From Candidatus Dormiibacterota bacterium (GTDB lineage: Bacteria; Acidobacteriota; Polarisedimenticolia; Gp22-AA2), in the NCBI GenBank assembly GCA_035635555.1, contig DASQAT010000010.1, forward strand, positions 1 to 64,000: a stretch of 64,000 bases of DNA. Direction: 5' to 3'. Below, in pieces: positions 15,521 through 24,208 of this stretch (positions within the stretch are counted from its first letter, which is position 1; the number at the start of each line of letters is the position of its first letter). The position numbers were made by a program, and so were the translations under genes. The notes under the pieces are model-generated. The model was given only the letters and a program-made list of their open reading frames with translations, ran no database searches and had not been told where the DNA came from.

Positions 15521-16711
15521 TCAGCCCTTCACGTATTTCGAGCCGAGATGCCGGTAGACGATGACCAGGAGCGCGGCCGCCACGAACACCGAGGAATAGG
15601 TCCCGAAGACCACACCGACCATGAGACAGAAGGACATCGGGTTGAGCTTGTCGCCTCCGTACATGAACAGCGCCGTGATGGCGATGAACACGGTGAACGA
15701 CGTCAGGATCGTCCGGCTCAGGGTCTGGTTGATGGAGGCGTTCACCAGCTGCTCGAAGTCCACGTCACGGTACAGCCGGAGGTTCTCGCGGATACGGTCG
15801 AACACGACGATCGTGTCGTTGATGGAGTACCCCAGGATGGTCAGGAGCGCCGCCACGATGTCGACCGAAAACTCCTTCCGCATCAGGGAGACCGCGCCTG
15901 CGGCGATCACGACGTCGTGGAACAGGGCGATGACGCTGGTGAGCCCCCACATCCATTTCTTGAAGCGGAACCAGACGTACGCGAGGATGAACAGCGTGGA
16001 GCCGAACACCGCAAGGAGCGTGCTCCGCAGGAGCTCCTTTCCGGCGGTCGGGCCGATGAAATCGACGCTTCGCAGGGTGAAGGAGCCCAGGATCGACTGC
16101 TCCCGGAGCAGCCGCGTCACCTCGGGCTTGAGGCCGGGGATCGAGTCGATCTCCGACTCCGTCCTCAGGAGTCCGGCGTGCTCGGTGCGGTAGCGCACCA
16201 CAGCCGCGGCGATCGTCGCCGCCTCGTCGCCCGCCGACGCCCCGGCGGCCTGCGCGGGCAGGTGCGCGGCCAGCCACTCCTTCAGCTCCCCCTCGGTGAT
16301 CATGTTCAAATCGATCTTGCCCGACTGCTGGGACTGCCGCCACTCGGGCGACTGCAGGGAATCGATGACCTTGCGGCTGACCTCCCCCCCCTCGCTTCCG
16401 GTGGCCGACGAGCCGGTCTGCGACAGCTCGACGCGCACCAGCACCTCGTTGTCGTCGGCCTGGCCGATGTTCTGGATGCTGATGTCCCCGAGACCGGAGC
16501 GCTCGAGCGCCAGGCGCATCTCCTCGACGTGCGGCCGATCCCGGAACTTGAGCCGGACCGCCGTGCCGCCCGCGAAGTCGATCCCGTAGTTGAACCCTTT
16601 GGTCAGGATCGTCCCGACCGCCACGACCACCGCAAGCGTCGAGAAGGCGATGAAGACCCATTTCACACGGCCCATCAGCGGAAAGTTGGCGTTGGAGAAG
16701 ACCTGGATCAT
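15521..16711 (-). CDS. secF: Protein translocase subunit SecF
   Basis: 396 residues. Six-helix RND-type inner-membrane subunit that uses proton motive force to aid late protein export. TM1 is at about 18-38, then GIDFAGGTAVRLKF, a large periplasmic region (about 60-225) and five closely spaced helices with GYSINDTIVVFDRIREN (about 290), the SecF signature. The periplasmic domain is longer than in E. coli SecF and includes an Ala/Ser-rich insertion (about 100-190). Seven bases follow secD. Confidence 0.95.
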   Translation of the reverse strand: MIQVFSNANFPLMGRVKWVFIAFSTLAVVVAVGTILTKGFNYGIDFAGGTAVRLKFRDRPHVEEMRLALERSGLGDISIQNIGQADDNEVLVRVELSQTGSSATGSEGGEVSRKVIDSLQSPEWRQSQQSGKIDLNMITEGELKEWLAAHLPAQAAGASAGDEAATIAAAVVRYRTEHAGLLRTESEIDSIPGLKPEVTRLLREQSILGSFTLRSVDFIGPTAGKELLRSTLLAVFGSTLFILAYVWFRFKKWMWGLTSVIALFHDVVIAAGAVSLMRKEFSVDIVAALLTILGYSINDTIVVFDRIRENLRLYRDVDFEQLVNASINQTLSRTILTSFTVFIAITALFMYGGDKLNPMSFCLMVGVVFGTYSSVFVAAALLVIVYRHLGSKYVKG

Positions 16712-16718
16712 CGGATCC

Positions 16719-18317
16719 TCAGATACTCAGCCTCTCGGCCCTCGGATTGAGGGCGAGCTCCGCGTCGAAGATCGCCCGCGAGACGATGAGCGCCGTGAAC
16801 AGATTGGCCAGGATGCCGACGTTCAGCGTGACGGCGAAGCCCTTCACGGCGCCCGTCCCGTACGCGTACAGGAAGAACCCCGCGATCAGCGTCGTGCAGT
16901 GGCTGTCGATGATGGTGTTGAACGCCCGATCGAACCCCGCCTGGATCGCCGCCTTCACCAGCCGTCCATGCCGGAGCTCCTCCCGGATCCTCTCGAACAC
17001 CAGGACGTTCGCGTCCACCGCCATCCCCACGGTCAGGGCGAATCCGGCGATTCCGGGAAGCGTGAGGGTCGAGTGGAAATAGGCCATCGCCGCCAGCAGG
17101 ATCAGCAGATTGAGAACCAGCGCCACGGAGGCGTTGACGCCGGCGAAGCGGTAGTAGATCAGCATGAACAGGACGATGATGACCGAGCCGATCAAGGACG
17201 CGACGATCCCCTTGCGGATCGAATCGGCGCCGAGGGAAGGCCCGACACTGCGCTCCTCCAGGATGTCCATGCCGGCGGGCAGCGCCCCCGAGCGCAGCTT
17301 GAGGGCCAGGTCCTCCGAGCTCTCGAGCGTGAAGTCCCTCCCTTCGATGATCCCCTGCTCGGAGATCACGGCGTTGATCCGCGGCGCCGAGATGATCTTC
17401 TTGTCCAGCACGATCGCCAGGAGCTGTCCCTGATACTTCCTCGTCAGCTCCTGGAAGCGCCGCCCCGCGTCGGCGGTCAGCAGAAAATTCACGGCCGGGT
17501 TGCCGAACCGATCCTGGTCGCGGCGGGCGTTCTTGAGATCGTTCCCGGTGATCGGCGAGCTCTTCGTCACCGGCCAGTAGACCCGTACCGTCCGGCCGTC
17601 GGCACCCGTCGCGTCCTGGGGGAGCACCTCGACGTCCTCGGGCAGTTTGCCGCCGAACATCTGGACGACCGCCTCAGGGTTGTCGGGAGCCCGGAACTGC
17701 TCGGCCACGACACCGGGCGGGACCTTGACCAGCTTCCATTCCAGGAAGGCCGGCGAGCCGATCAGGTCCTTGACTCTCTCGGGGTTTTCGACGCCCGGGA
17801 GCTGGATCAGGATGCGGTCGGCCCCCGTCCCGGTCCCCTGCCTCTGGATGGTCGGTTCGGCCACGCCGAACTTGTCGACGCGCGTCCGGATCGTCTCGAG
17901 AGCCTGCCGGACCGCGGAGTCGCGGATCGTCGACTCGTCCTTGGCCTTGAGCTCCAGGCGCAGGCGGCCGCCACCCGTCGAGGAAGCGGAGTATTGCGGG
18001 AACTGCAGGGCGAGAAGATCACGGACCTCCCCGACCCGCGCCGCGTCGACCCCCTCCAGGACGATCCCCTTGAGACCGTCGGGGGAGATCTTCGCGGGAG
18101 CGAGCCCCTTCTCGCCGAGCGCGGCGCGGATGCGCTCCTGGGACAGATCGATCTCGGCCTTGACGGCGTCGTCGGTCCTGACGCGCATCACCATGTGGAT
18201 GCCGCCCTTGAGGTCCAGACCGAGGTGGATCTTCTCCGAGGGCGGGTAGATCGCGAGGACGCAGAGCACCGTCAGCCCCAGGATCAAAAGCAATCGCCAG
18301 CGAAGCTCGAGTCTCAT
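16719..18317 (-). CDS. secD: Protein translocase subunit SecD
   Basis: 532 residues. Partner of SecF. N-terminal TM helix, then LGLDLKGGIHMVM, the periplasmic P1 domain, and five C-terminal helices including LPGIAGFALTVGMAVDANVL with VFERIREELR, the SecD signature. It follows yajC by seven bases, the conserved yajC-secD-secF order. Confidence 0.97.
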   Translation of the reverse strand: MRLELRWRLLLILGLTVLCVLAIYPPSEKIHLGLDLKGGIHMVMRVRTDDAVKAEIDLSQERIRAALGEKGLAPAKISPDGLKGIVLEGVDAARVGEVRDLLALQFPQYSASSTGGGRLRLELKAKDESTIRDSAVRQALETIRTRVDKFGVAEPTIQRQGTGTGADRILIQLPGVENPERVKDLIGSPAFLEWKLVKVPPGVVAEQFRAPDNPEAVVQMFGGKLPEDVEVLPQDATGADGRTVRVYWPVTKSSPITGNDLKNARRDQDRFGNPAVNFLLTADAGRRFQELTRKYQGQLLAIVLDKKIISAPRINAVISEQGIIEGRDFTLESSEDLALKLRSGALPAGMDILEERSVGPSLGADSIRKGIVASLIGSVIIVLFMLIYYRFAGVNASVALVLNLLILLAAMAYFHSTLTLPGIAGFALTVGMAVDANVLVFERIREELRHGRLVKAAIQAGFDRAFNTIIDSHCTTLIAGFFLYAYGTGAVKGFAVTLNVGILANLFTALIVSRAIFDAELALNPRAERLSI

Positions 18318-18324
18318 CGAGAGG

Positions 18325-18654
18325 TCACGCCTCCGGCCGCGCGGAGGTCTCCTGGTCCTGGAGGCCGACGATCGAGCTTCGTGTCACGTCCACCCGGACC
18401 TTGTCGGCGATTCGCAGCTGCACGATTCCCTTGTCGATGCCCACCACCGTGCCGAGAAGACCGCCCGAGGTGATGACCTTGTCTCCGCTCTTGAGCGCGT
18501 CCAGCATCTTCTGGACGAGCTTCTGACGCGTGCGCATCGGCCGGATGAGGAGGAAGTAGATGATCGCGAAGATCGCGATCATCGGCGGCAGCTGGAACCA
18601 CCACGGACTGGCCTGCCCCTGACCGGGCGGCGACATCAGAGCGATGGACCACAC
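18325..18654 (-). CDS. yajC: Sec translocon accessory protein YajC
   Basis: 109 residues from a GTG at 18654, preferred because GGAGG lies 9 bases upstream; an ATG at 18681 would add nine polar residues on top of that ribosome-binding site. One membrane helix (PMIAIFAIIYFLLIRPMRTRQK) with the characteristic LIRP, followed by a small beta domain (GDKVITSGGLLGTVVGI). A hairpin plus T-run lies immediately upstream and may attenuate the operon. Confidence 0.93.
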   Translation of the reverse strand: MWSIALMSPPGQGQASPWWFQLPPMIAIFAIIYFLLIRPMRTRQKLVQKMLDALKSGDKVITSGGLLGTVVGIDKGIVQLRIADKVRVDVTRSSIVGLQDQETSARPEA

Positions 18655-18679
18655 GTCGGCGTTCCTCCGTTCATTCAAC

Positions 18680-18707
18680 AAAAAAAGAGGGGCCGGTCAC
18701 CCCCCTC
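18680..18707 (-). terminator. Intrinsic terminator in the yajC-secDF leader (possible attenuator)
   Basis: The minus strand reads GAGGGG, a nine-base loop, CCCCTC, then seven T residues (18686-18680). It lies 26 bases before the yajC GTG, with no minus-strand gene upstream for it to terminate. There is no T-run on the plus strand, so it does not serve pgeF. Either it attenuates yajC-secD-secF or it ends a short RNA of about 80 nt begun at the 18772-18800 promoter. Confidence 0.6.
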
Positions 18708-18771
18708 GCGAGCGTCCCGGCCGGACGGGCGCGGCGGGACCCGGCGCGTCCGACCCTCGTTGCGGCCCGAA

Positions 18772-18800
18772 AGATTGCCCGAACCGCCCGGGCTTGTCAA
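18772..18800 (-). promoter_or_regulatory. Candidate promoter for the yajC leader
   Basis: Minus strand: perfect TTGACA (18800-18795), 17-base spacer, weak CAATCT (18777-18772). The -35 overlaps the -35 of the divergent pgeF promoter on the other strand. Confidence 0.35.
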
Positions 18801-18823
18801 GGCAGCTTCCGCTCGCCTAGACT
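18794..18823 (+). promoter_or_regulatory. Promoter of pgeF-gmhA (leaderless candidate)
   Basis: TTGTCA (18794-18799), 18-base spacer, TAGACT (18818-18823). Only 7 bases separate the -10 from the pgeF ATG at 18831, so the predicted mRNA would start at or next to the start codon, and no ribosome-binding site is visible. Confidence 0.5.
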
Positions 18824-18830
18824 GCGCGGC

Positions 18831-19592
18831 ATGGATCGGGGGATCTCCGCGGGCCCGAAGGACGCGGCCGTTCTTCGCGGCTCCGGCTCGACGCGCAGGA
18901 TCGAGGTGCCGGTGCTCGCGGCGGTTCCGGGGCTCGTTCACATGTTCACGGCCAGGGGATCGGATCCCCGCGCGGCGATCGTCGAAGCCGCCGGACGCGA
19001 CCTGTCGCTGCGGACTCTGCGGCAGGTGCACGGTGCGCTCGTGCGCACGATCGGTCCGGCCCGGCCATCGGAGGACGACGGCTCGAGCGGACGCGAGGAG
19101 GGGGACGCCCTGGTCGTCGATGGACCCGGTGTCGCCGCGGGCGTGTGGGTCGCCGATTGTCTGCCGATCCTGATCGGCGACCCGGTGACACGCACGGCCG
19201 CCGCCGTGCACGCCGGCTGGCGCGGCACCGTGGCCGGCGTCGTGGGCCGGGCGATCGAGACGCTGCGCCGCGCCCGCGGCGCCAGGGCGTCCGATCTGAG
19301 GGTCGCGATGGGTCCCGCGATCGGTCCCTGCTGCTTCGAGGTCGGGGACGAGGTGGTCACGGCGCTCCTGTCCGCCTTCCCGGACGCCGGCGCCGCCGTC
19401 CGGCCCGGGCCGAAGAAGCGGATCGACCTCGTCGAAGCGAACCGGAGCCAGGTGCTCGCCGCCGGCGTGCCCGGGGATCGCATCCAGGCCTCCGGCCTGT
19501 GCACCCTGTGCAGGCCCGATCTTCTCGAATCGTACCGGCGCGATAGCACCGGGGCCGGCCGCATGGCTGCGATCATCGCCTGGAGGGACTGA
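18831..19592 (+). CDS. pgeF: Polyphenol oxidase/purine nucleoside phosphorylase family protein (YfiH/PgeF)
   Basis: 253 residues. The DUF152/LACC1 family contains purine nucleoside phosphorylase/adenosine deaminase activity and peptidoglycan-editing members. The zinc-binding/catalytic triad is intact: His67 (QVHG), Cys110 (ADCLP) and His127 (HAGWRG), plus GPAIGPCCFEVG and SGLCTLC. It overlaps no neighbour; gmhA begins right after its stop. The start is set by a promoter ending 7 bases before the ATG. Confidence 0.9.
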   Translation: MDRGISAGPKDAAVLRGSGSTRRIEVPVLAAVPGLVHMFTARGSDPRAAIVEAAGRDLSLRTLRQVHGALVRTIGPARPSEDDGSSGREEGDALVVDGPGVAAGVWVADCLPILIGDPVTRTAAAVHAGWRGTVAGVVGRAIETLRRARGARASDLRVAMGPAIGPCCFEVGDEVVTALLSAFPDAGAAVRPGPKKRIDLVEANRSQVLAAGVPGDRIQASGLCTLCRPDLLESYRRDSTGAGRMAAIIAWRD

Positions 19593-19593
19593 C

Positions 19594-20202
19594 TTGAAGA
19601 GCCGCGTCGCGCTTCGTGGATCCGTCGCTTCGGAGAGGGTCCGCAGGCTCCACCGCGAACACGCCGACGCCGCGGAGCGATTTTTCCTGGAGGGGGCGGC
19701 CGTGGTCGAGTCCGCGGCCGAAGCCCTCGTCACGGCGCTTCGGGGCGGGCGCACGCTCCTCTTCTTCGGCAATGGCGGCAGCGCGGCCGACGCCCAGCAC
19801 CTTGCCGCGGAGTTCGTCAACCGCTACGTCCGCGACCGCCCGGCCCTTCCCGCACTGGCGCTGACCACCGACACCTCCGTTCTCACGAGCATCGCCAACG
19901 ACTCCGAGTTCAAGAGCGTGTTCGCGCGTCAGGTCGAGGCGATCGGCCGGCCGGGCGACGTGGCCGTCGGGATCAGCACCTCAGGCGGTTCGGCGAACGT
20001 GATCGAGGGACTGCGGACCGCCCGCGCGCGGCGTCTTGTCACGATCGGGTTCTGCGGGGAGGAGGGGGGGGCGATGCGCGGTCTCTGCGACCACCTGATC
20101 AGCGTCCCCTCGAAGACCACGGCGCGCATCCAGGAGGTCCACATCCTGGTCGGTCACATCCTCTGCCAGATCGTGGAGGAGACCCTGTACCCCCCGAAGT
20201 GA
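19594..20202 (+). CDS. gmhA: Phosphoheptose isomerase (SIS domain)
   Basis: 202 residues from a TTG with GGAGGG 6 bases upstream. Converts sedoheptulose 7-phosphate to D-glycero-heptose 7-phosphate for LPS inner-core synthesis. A single SIS domain with FFGNGGSAADAQHLAAEF (about residue 52), DTSVLTSIANDSEF, GISTSGGSANVIEG and the C-terminal QEVHILVGHILCQIVE helix. DiaA is a paralogue of the same fold, but the heptose motifs favour GmhA. No other heptose genes are in the window. Confidence 0.88.
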   Translation: MKSRVALRGSVASERVRRLHREHADAAERFFLEGAAVVESAAEALVTALRGGRTLLFFGNGGSAADAQHLAAEFVNRYVRDRPALPALALTTDTSVLTSIANDSEFKSVFARQVEAIGRPGDVAVGISTSGGSANVIEGLRTARARRLVTIGFCGEEGGAMRGLCDHLISVPSKTTARIQEVHILVGHILCQIVEETLYPPK

Positions 20203-20233
20203 ACGTCCGCGACGCCCCGCCCCAGCCTTCCCG

Positions 20234-21598
20234 TCAACCCTTGAGCAGGGCGATCGTGTCGCGGATTTCCTTGGCGTCGGGGGCCTGCGGGCTGAGCTTC
20301 AGGTATTCCTGGTAGTGCTGCACGGCGCCCGGGAAGTCCTGCAGGCGCGTGAGAACGCGCGCCAGCTCCTTGTGTGCGGGGGCGTACTTGGGATCGATCT
20401 CGATCGATTTCTTGAAGGCCTGGGCCGCCTCCTTGTCCTTGTTCTCGTTCCAGGCGTGCACGCCGAGGTTGAAGAACACGGTGGCGGCGTTGCCCGGGTC
20501 CACCGCGATGACCTTCTGGTACATCTCCTCGGACTTCGCCTTATCCTTCCGTTTTTCGTAGATGGCGGCCAGCTCCATGTAGGAGTCCGACTTCGTGGGA
20601 TCGATGGCGCTCGCCTTTTCGAACGCCGCGATCGCCTTGTCCTCCTCGCCACCGAGGACGTACGCCTTCCCGAGCTGGAACCAGACCTTGTCGATGTCCG
20701 GCTGGAGCTCCGTCTCCTTCTCGAGCTCCCCGGCCGCCTCCTTGTAGCGTTCCCCCCTGATGTCGACGTTTCCGAGGAAGTAGTGGGCCCATTTCATGTC
20801 CGGCTTCAGCTCGACCGCCTTCGCGAACGCCTGTGCGGCGCCCGGATCGTCGCCCGTCTCGAACAGGCTCTTGCCCAGATAGAAATAGACCGCCGGGTTG
20901 CCGGTGGGGTCCTTCGCGAGGTAGGCCTTGTACCCTTCGATCGCCTCCGGGTGACGGCCGGCGTCCGCCAGCTCCTTGGCTTTCTTCAGCCCCTCCACGT
21001 TCGCCTTGGGAGCCTCTCCGGAGCCAGGGACCGCGCCAGGGGCGCCCTCGGGGGTGGCAGGTTGCGTCCCGGCCGGCGCCACGGTCGATGCGTTGGATTC
21101 GCCGCCCTCCTTCTTCTTGCGCTCCGCCTGGACCGCCGCCATGAAGTCAGCGTCCTTGGCGATCACGAAGTTCACGAGGTTGCGGCCCGCGTCACCCGGC
21201 AGGGCGAACTGCAGCTCGGGGTACTCCTGCTTGGAGCCCATGATCACATCGCCGCTGCCGCGGTCCGCCTTTTCGGAATCGACGATCTCGTAATGGACCT
21301 TGACCGTCTTGTAGCCCGGCAGTTCGGCGACGACCCGCCACTTCTTGGCGACCGAGATATCCAGGGCCGCGATGAAGAACTTGCCGTCCTTGTTCGTCGT
21401 GAGGGGAGCGATCTTTTTCTTGACGTCGACGCCCTCGAAATTGATCTTCACCTTGGGCACGGGCTTGCCCTGGGGGTCGGTCACGACACCCCACACCTTC
21501 GTGATGGCGTCCGCGTAGGCCGGCTTCAGCGATACGACGGCCACGGTCAGGGCCACCGCCGCCGCGGCCGCCAGGAACCTTCGTTGCGTCCGTGTCAT
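20234..21598 (-). CDS. Exported TPR protein with N-terminal carboxypeptidase-regulatory-like domain
   Basis: 454 residues from the ATG at 21598 (GGAGGAG 7 bases upstream; a longer frame to 21652 lacks this). A signal peptide ends around YADA, followed by a carboxypeptidase-D regulatory-like beta-sandwich (KVWGVVTDPQGKPVPKVKI, about 30-125), a Ser/Ala/Pro linker and about seven TPRs (200-450). The start overlaps the stop of the four-helix membrane gene by ATGA, making this the last gene of the apbE operon. Probably periplasmic; it may scaffold the flavin/barrel components, but that is inference. Confidence 0.8.
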   Translation of the reverse strand: MTRTQRRFLAAAAAVALTVAVVSLKPAYADAITKVWGVVTDPQGKPVPKVKINFEGVDVKKKIAPLTTNKDGKFFIAALDISVAKKWRVVAELPGYKTVKVHYEIVDSEKADRGSGDVIMGSKQEYPELQFALPGDAGRNLVNFVIAKDADFMAAVQAERKKKEGGESNASTVAPAGTQPATPEGAPGAVPGSGEAPKANVEGLKKAKELADAGRHPEAIEGYKAYLAKDPTGNPAVYFYLGKSLFETGDDPGAAQAFAKAVELKPDMKWAHYFLGNVDIRGERYKEAAGELEKETELQPDIDKVWFQLGKAYVLGGEEDKAIAAFEKASAIDPTKSDSYMELAAIYEKRKDKAKSEEMYQKVIAVDPGNAATVFFNLGVHAWNENKDKEAAQAFKKSIEIDPKYAPAHKELARVLTRLQDFPGAVQHYQEYLKLSPQAPDAKEIRDTIALLKG

Positions 21599-22140
21599 GG
21601 CGTTATCTCCTCCCGTCCGGCGGGCCTGCGCACCGCCCGGCGCCGGACCCAAGATCTTATACCCCGTCGTCCGGGACGATCAAGATCGCGGATCGAACGA
21701 CGGGCACGCGATGTGCCCGCCCGGGACCGGCCGACCAGGAGGTGCCCGGCGAACAGAAGCGCGTAGAGACCCCCCGAGACCAGGTGCGCTCCGACCAGAA
21801 CGCGCTTCACGGCCGGGTCGGTGACGACTTGCAGGAGATAGCCCGAGGCGATCATCGACGGGGCCAGGAGGAGAAGCACAAGACCGGTGGCGCGACCGTG
21901 GCGCTGGCGCGGGTCGAGCAGCCGATCCACGATGTGGTCTCGCGCGATCAGGCCCAGTGCGAACACCGCGATCGGGCCCCCGATCACGTGCAGCGACAGG
22001 GCGTGGGGCTGCCAGGGGTGATGGATGACAGAATACGGGTCGGCCGAGCTCATCAGGTACTTCATGAAGAAGAACGCCGCCCCGGTCAACGACATCCACC
22101 AGGTCGCCAGGCCCACGATCGTCCGCTCGATACCGCTCAC
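21595..22140 (-). CDS. Four-helix integral membrane protein, possible b-type cytochrome
   Basis: 181 residues. Four hydrophobic helices are visible: about 8-28, 48-66 (LSLHVIGGPIAVFALGLIA), 85-105 and 113-135 (VLVGAHLVSGGLYALLFAGHLLVG). Histidines in the second helix (His51) and fourth helix (two His, about 17 residues apart) could ligate haem, as in small cytochrome b-like or DUF4405-type proteins. The haem role is inferred from His placement only. The C-terminus is a highly basic Arg-rich tail. The start overlaps the FMN-protein stop by ATGA, so the genes are tightly coupled. Confidence 0.65.
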   Translation of the reverse strand: MSGIERTIVGLATWWMSLTGAAFFFMKYLMSSADPYSVIHHPWQPHALSLHVIGGPIAVFALGLIARDHIVDRLLDPRQRHGRATGLVLLLLAPSMIASGYLLQVVTDPAVKRVLVGAHLVSGGLYALLFAGHLLVGRSRAGTSRARRSIRDLDRPGRRGIRSWVRRRAVRRPAGREEITP

Positions 22141-22718
22141 GGGCGCGGCTCCTGGAGGCGCTCCTGGCCTGCGGGCCGTGGCGGCGCAACGAACAGCCGG
22201 TGCAGCGCCAGGATTCGCCTCGCCGCCTGGGTGACGGCGCGGGAGGACAGGGTGGCCCCCGTGAGGGCGCGGATCCCCTGGCGCGTCCCGAGGTCCGCGG
22301 CCCCGCGGCCCGGAAACTGGTCCAGCCAGCGCCGGGGCGGCAGGTAGTCCTCAGGCTCGTCGAACGACAGGATGTCGATGCGCTTGATCGTCGCGTCCGG
22401 GCCGACGAGGATCAGGACGGTTTCGGGAAGTGTGCGCACCAGATGGGTGTCGAAGTAGCCATAGCCCAGCACCCGGCCGGCGCTCGTGCCGACGGTGTAG
22501 GGGACGACCCGCGCCTCCACAGGCGCTCCCGCCGACTCCGCGGCGCGACGGACCTGCTCCTCGTCCAGGTAGAGAGTCTTGCGCTCGACCTCGGCCGGCG
22601 GCGGGAATGCGGCGTCGAGGGCCTGTTGCACGGTCATATAGACCCGCGCGGCGGCCCCCCCCGCGGGGAGGAACAGCGCCAGGAGCAGGACCAGGATCAG
22701 GTGGCGAGCGGTCATCAT
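22137..22718 (-). CDS. Periplasmic FMN-binding domain protein (covalent flavin acceptor)
   Basis: 193 residues with a signal peptide (LILVLLLALFLPAGGAAA). The FMN-binding domain carries GIRALTGATLSS; Thr156 is the residue to which ApbE-type transferases attach FMN in NqrC/RnfG-like proteins. YGYFDTHLVR and ETVLILVGPDATIKRIDIL are the preceding beta strands. The ApbE enzyme that would load the flavin is encoded two genes upstream. Its start shares a base with the barrel gene stop (TGATG). This is most likely the soluble or membrane-tethered electron carrier of the operon. Confidence 0.85.
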   Translation of the reverse strand: MMTARHLILVLLLALFLPAGGAAARVYMTVQQALDAAFPPPAEVERKTLYLDEEQVRRAAESAGAPVEARVVPYTVGTSAGRVLGYGYFDTHLVRTLPETVLILVGPDATIKRIDILSFDEPEDYLPPRRWLDQFPGRGAADLGTRQGIRALTGATLSSRAVTQAARRILALHRLFVAPPRPAGQERLQEPRP

Positions 22719-24208
22719 CAGAAGAGGTATCCGAGCGCGAAATTGAACTGGTCGACACCGGTGCCGGCACGGTTTCCAGAGTCCTGCACGTCCGCCTTGA
22801 GGACGATGTTCGGGATCGGCCGGAAGGTCAAGCCGTACGTCTTCACGGTGCGGTCGTTTCCGGGGTCACGGGAGTACCCAGGTGACACCTCCGCCTGCGT
22901 GTCCAGGACCTCGTAACGCACGAAGGGACTCAGCTCGCGTTCGGAGTGGCTCAGGAGGGTCAGGATGTTGAAGGCTGCCTCGCCGTACCATCCCGCGGTG
23001 CGCGCGCCGATCGCCGTCCCGCGCGTGGGGTCGGTCGCGAGCAGCGGGTCGTGCGCCAGGCTGACCGCCTCCGCGTCGCTCAGGATGCCGCGGGCATAAA
23101 GACCGCGCAGGTGGACCCCGCGCGCATTCCACTCGGCGTGAGCGTCCCACAGCGTCAGACGCGGATGTCCGAGGGCCGAGTCCCCCTGGCCGGTCCGTCC
23201 CGTGAAGGCCGCTGTTCCCAGCAGAAACCCCGGCGCCGGAGTCCAGTCGACGCGGGCCGTCACGGCCAGGTCCTCGGCGCGAGAGGCCGCCCCCTCCTGT
23301 CTCCCCTCCCGGATCCCCTCGTCGGCGGAGAATCCCGAGGCGTCCAGGGAGGCCACCACGTAGGCGCGGTACGAGATCGGACCGAGATCACCGTAGACGC
23401 CGAGCCCGTTCTCCCTCCAGGTCGAGGGGATGATCAGCGTCTCCACCTCCGGACGAAGGGCGCCGTGGAAGATGGGCGGCTCGTGCAGCTCGGTCAGGAA
23501 TCCCAGCGGCACCAGGAGCAGCCCCCCGCGCATGCCGAAGCGCCGCCAGGGGCGGTAGTCTACGTAGGCGAACTCGACAGCCGTCTCCCCCGGCTCCCCC
23601 TCCCCCGAGACCGCGTGCTCGTACTCGACCTCCGAGTTGAACAGCAGGTGGTCGGTCCACTTGTACCCGAAATAGAAGACGGCACGCTCGAGGTCGAGGG
23701 TGTCCGGGACACCCGCGGGCGCGCCATCGTCCCGGCGCGCCGCGAAGTCCTGGTACAGCATCTGCCCGTATCCGCCGATCGTCACGCCGCGCTTGACGGC
23801 ATAGACCTTCGACGCCGCCGGGCCGAAGCCGGGAACCGGCCCCTGCGCGGCCGGCGGCGTCGCGGCCGCTTCGCCGATGCGCAGCCTTTCGATTTCCAGC
23901 GCCAGGGCGTCGATCCGCTTCTGCAGCTCCTCCAGCGTGGGCGCCCCCGCCCCCTCTTCGCGCGCCGCCCGCATCGAATCGATTTCCGCCCGCAGCTTCG
24001 CGACCAGCGCCTCGAGCTCGGCGATCCGATCCGCCAGGCTCCTCGTCTCCTCGGCGCTCGATGCGGTCCGTTCATCCGTCGCGCCCTGGGCCGTCGGGCC
24101 GGGCCTCCCCGCGGTCCACGCGACGGTCAGCAGGGCCCAGGCGATCGCAGCCCGCCTCGGACCGCCGCGGCGCCGCCCGGCCCGTGCCTGTCCTTGGGTG
24201 CGGTTCAC
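22718..24208 (-). CDS. Porin-like outer-membrane beta-barrel protein with N-terminal coiled coil
   Basis: 496 residues from a GTG at 24208 that overlaps the apbE stop (GTGA) and has AGGAGG 4 bases upstream. A signal peptide is followed by a coiled coil (about 50-115, LADRIAELEALVAKLRAEI) and a barrel of alternating amphipathic strands ending in FALGYLF, a terminal Phe typical of Bam substrates. The layout resembles phosphate-selective (OprP/OprO-like) porins with a trimerising N-terminal coil. Substrate unknown. Being between apbE and the FMN protein, it may import or export the substrate or shuttle of the redox system. Confidence 0.8.
   Translation of the reverse strand: MNRTQGQARAGRRRGGPRRAAIAWALLTVAWTAGRPGPTAQGATDERTASSAEETRSLADRIAELEALVAKLRAEIDSMRAAREEGAGAPTLEELQKRIDALALEIERLRIGEAAATPPAAQGPVPGFGPAASKVYAVKRGVTIGGYGQMLYQDFAARRDDGAPAGVPDTLDLERAVFYFGYKWTDHLLFNSEVEYEHAVSGEGEPGETAVEFAYVDYRPWRRFGMRGGLLLVPLGFLTELHEPPIFHGALRPEVETLIIPSTWRENGLGVYGDLGPISYRAYVVASLDASGFSADEGIREGRQEGAASRAEDLAVTARVDWTPAPGFLLGTAAFTGRTGQGDSALGHPRLTLWDAHAEWNARGVHLRGLYARGILSDAEAVSLAHDPLLATDPTRGTAIGARTAGWYGEAAFNILTLLSHSERELSPFVRYEVLDTQAEVSPGYSRDPGNDRTVKTYGLTFRPIPNIVLKADVQDSGNRAGTGVDQFNFALGYLF

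Noticed and set aside
13025-16750. 1241-codon plus-strand frame, the longest in the window
   Set aside because: Antisense to rel, ridA and secF; no start context and no recognisable domain.
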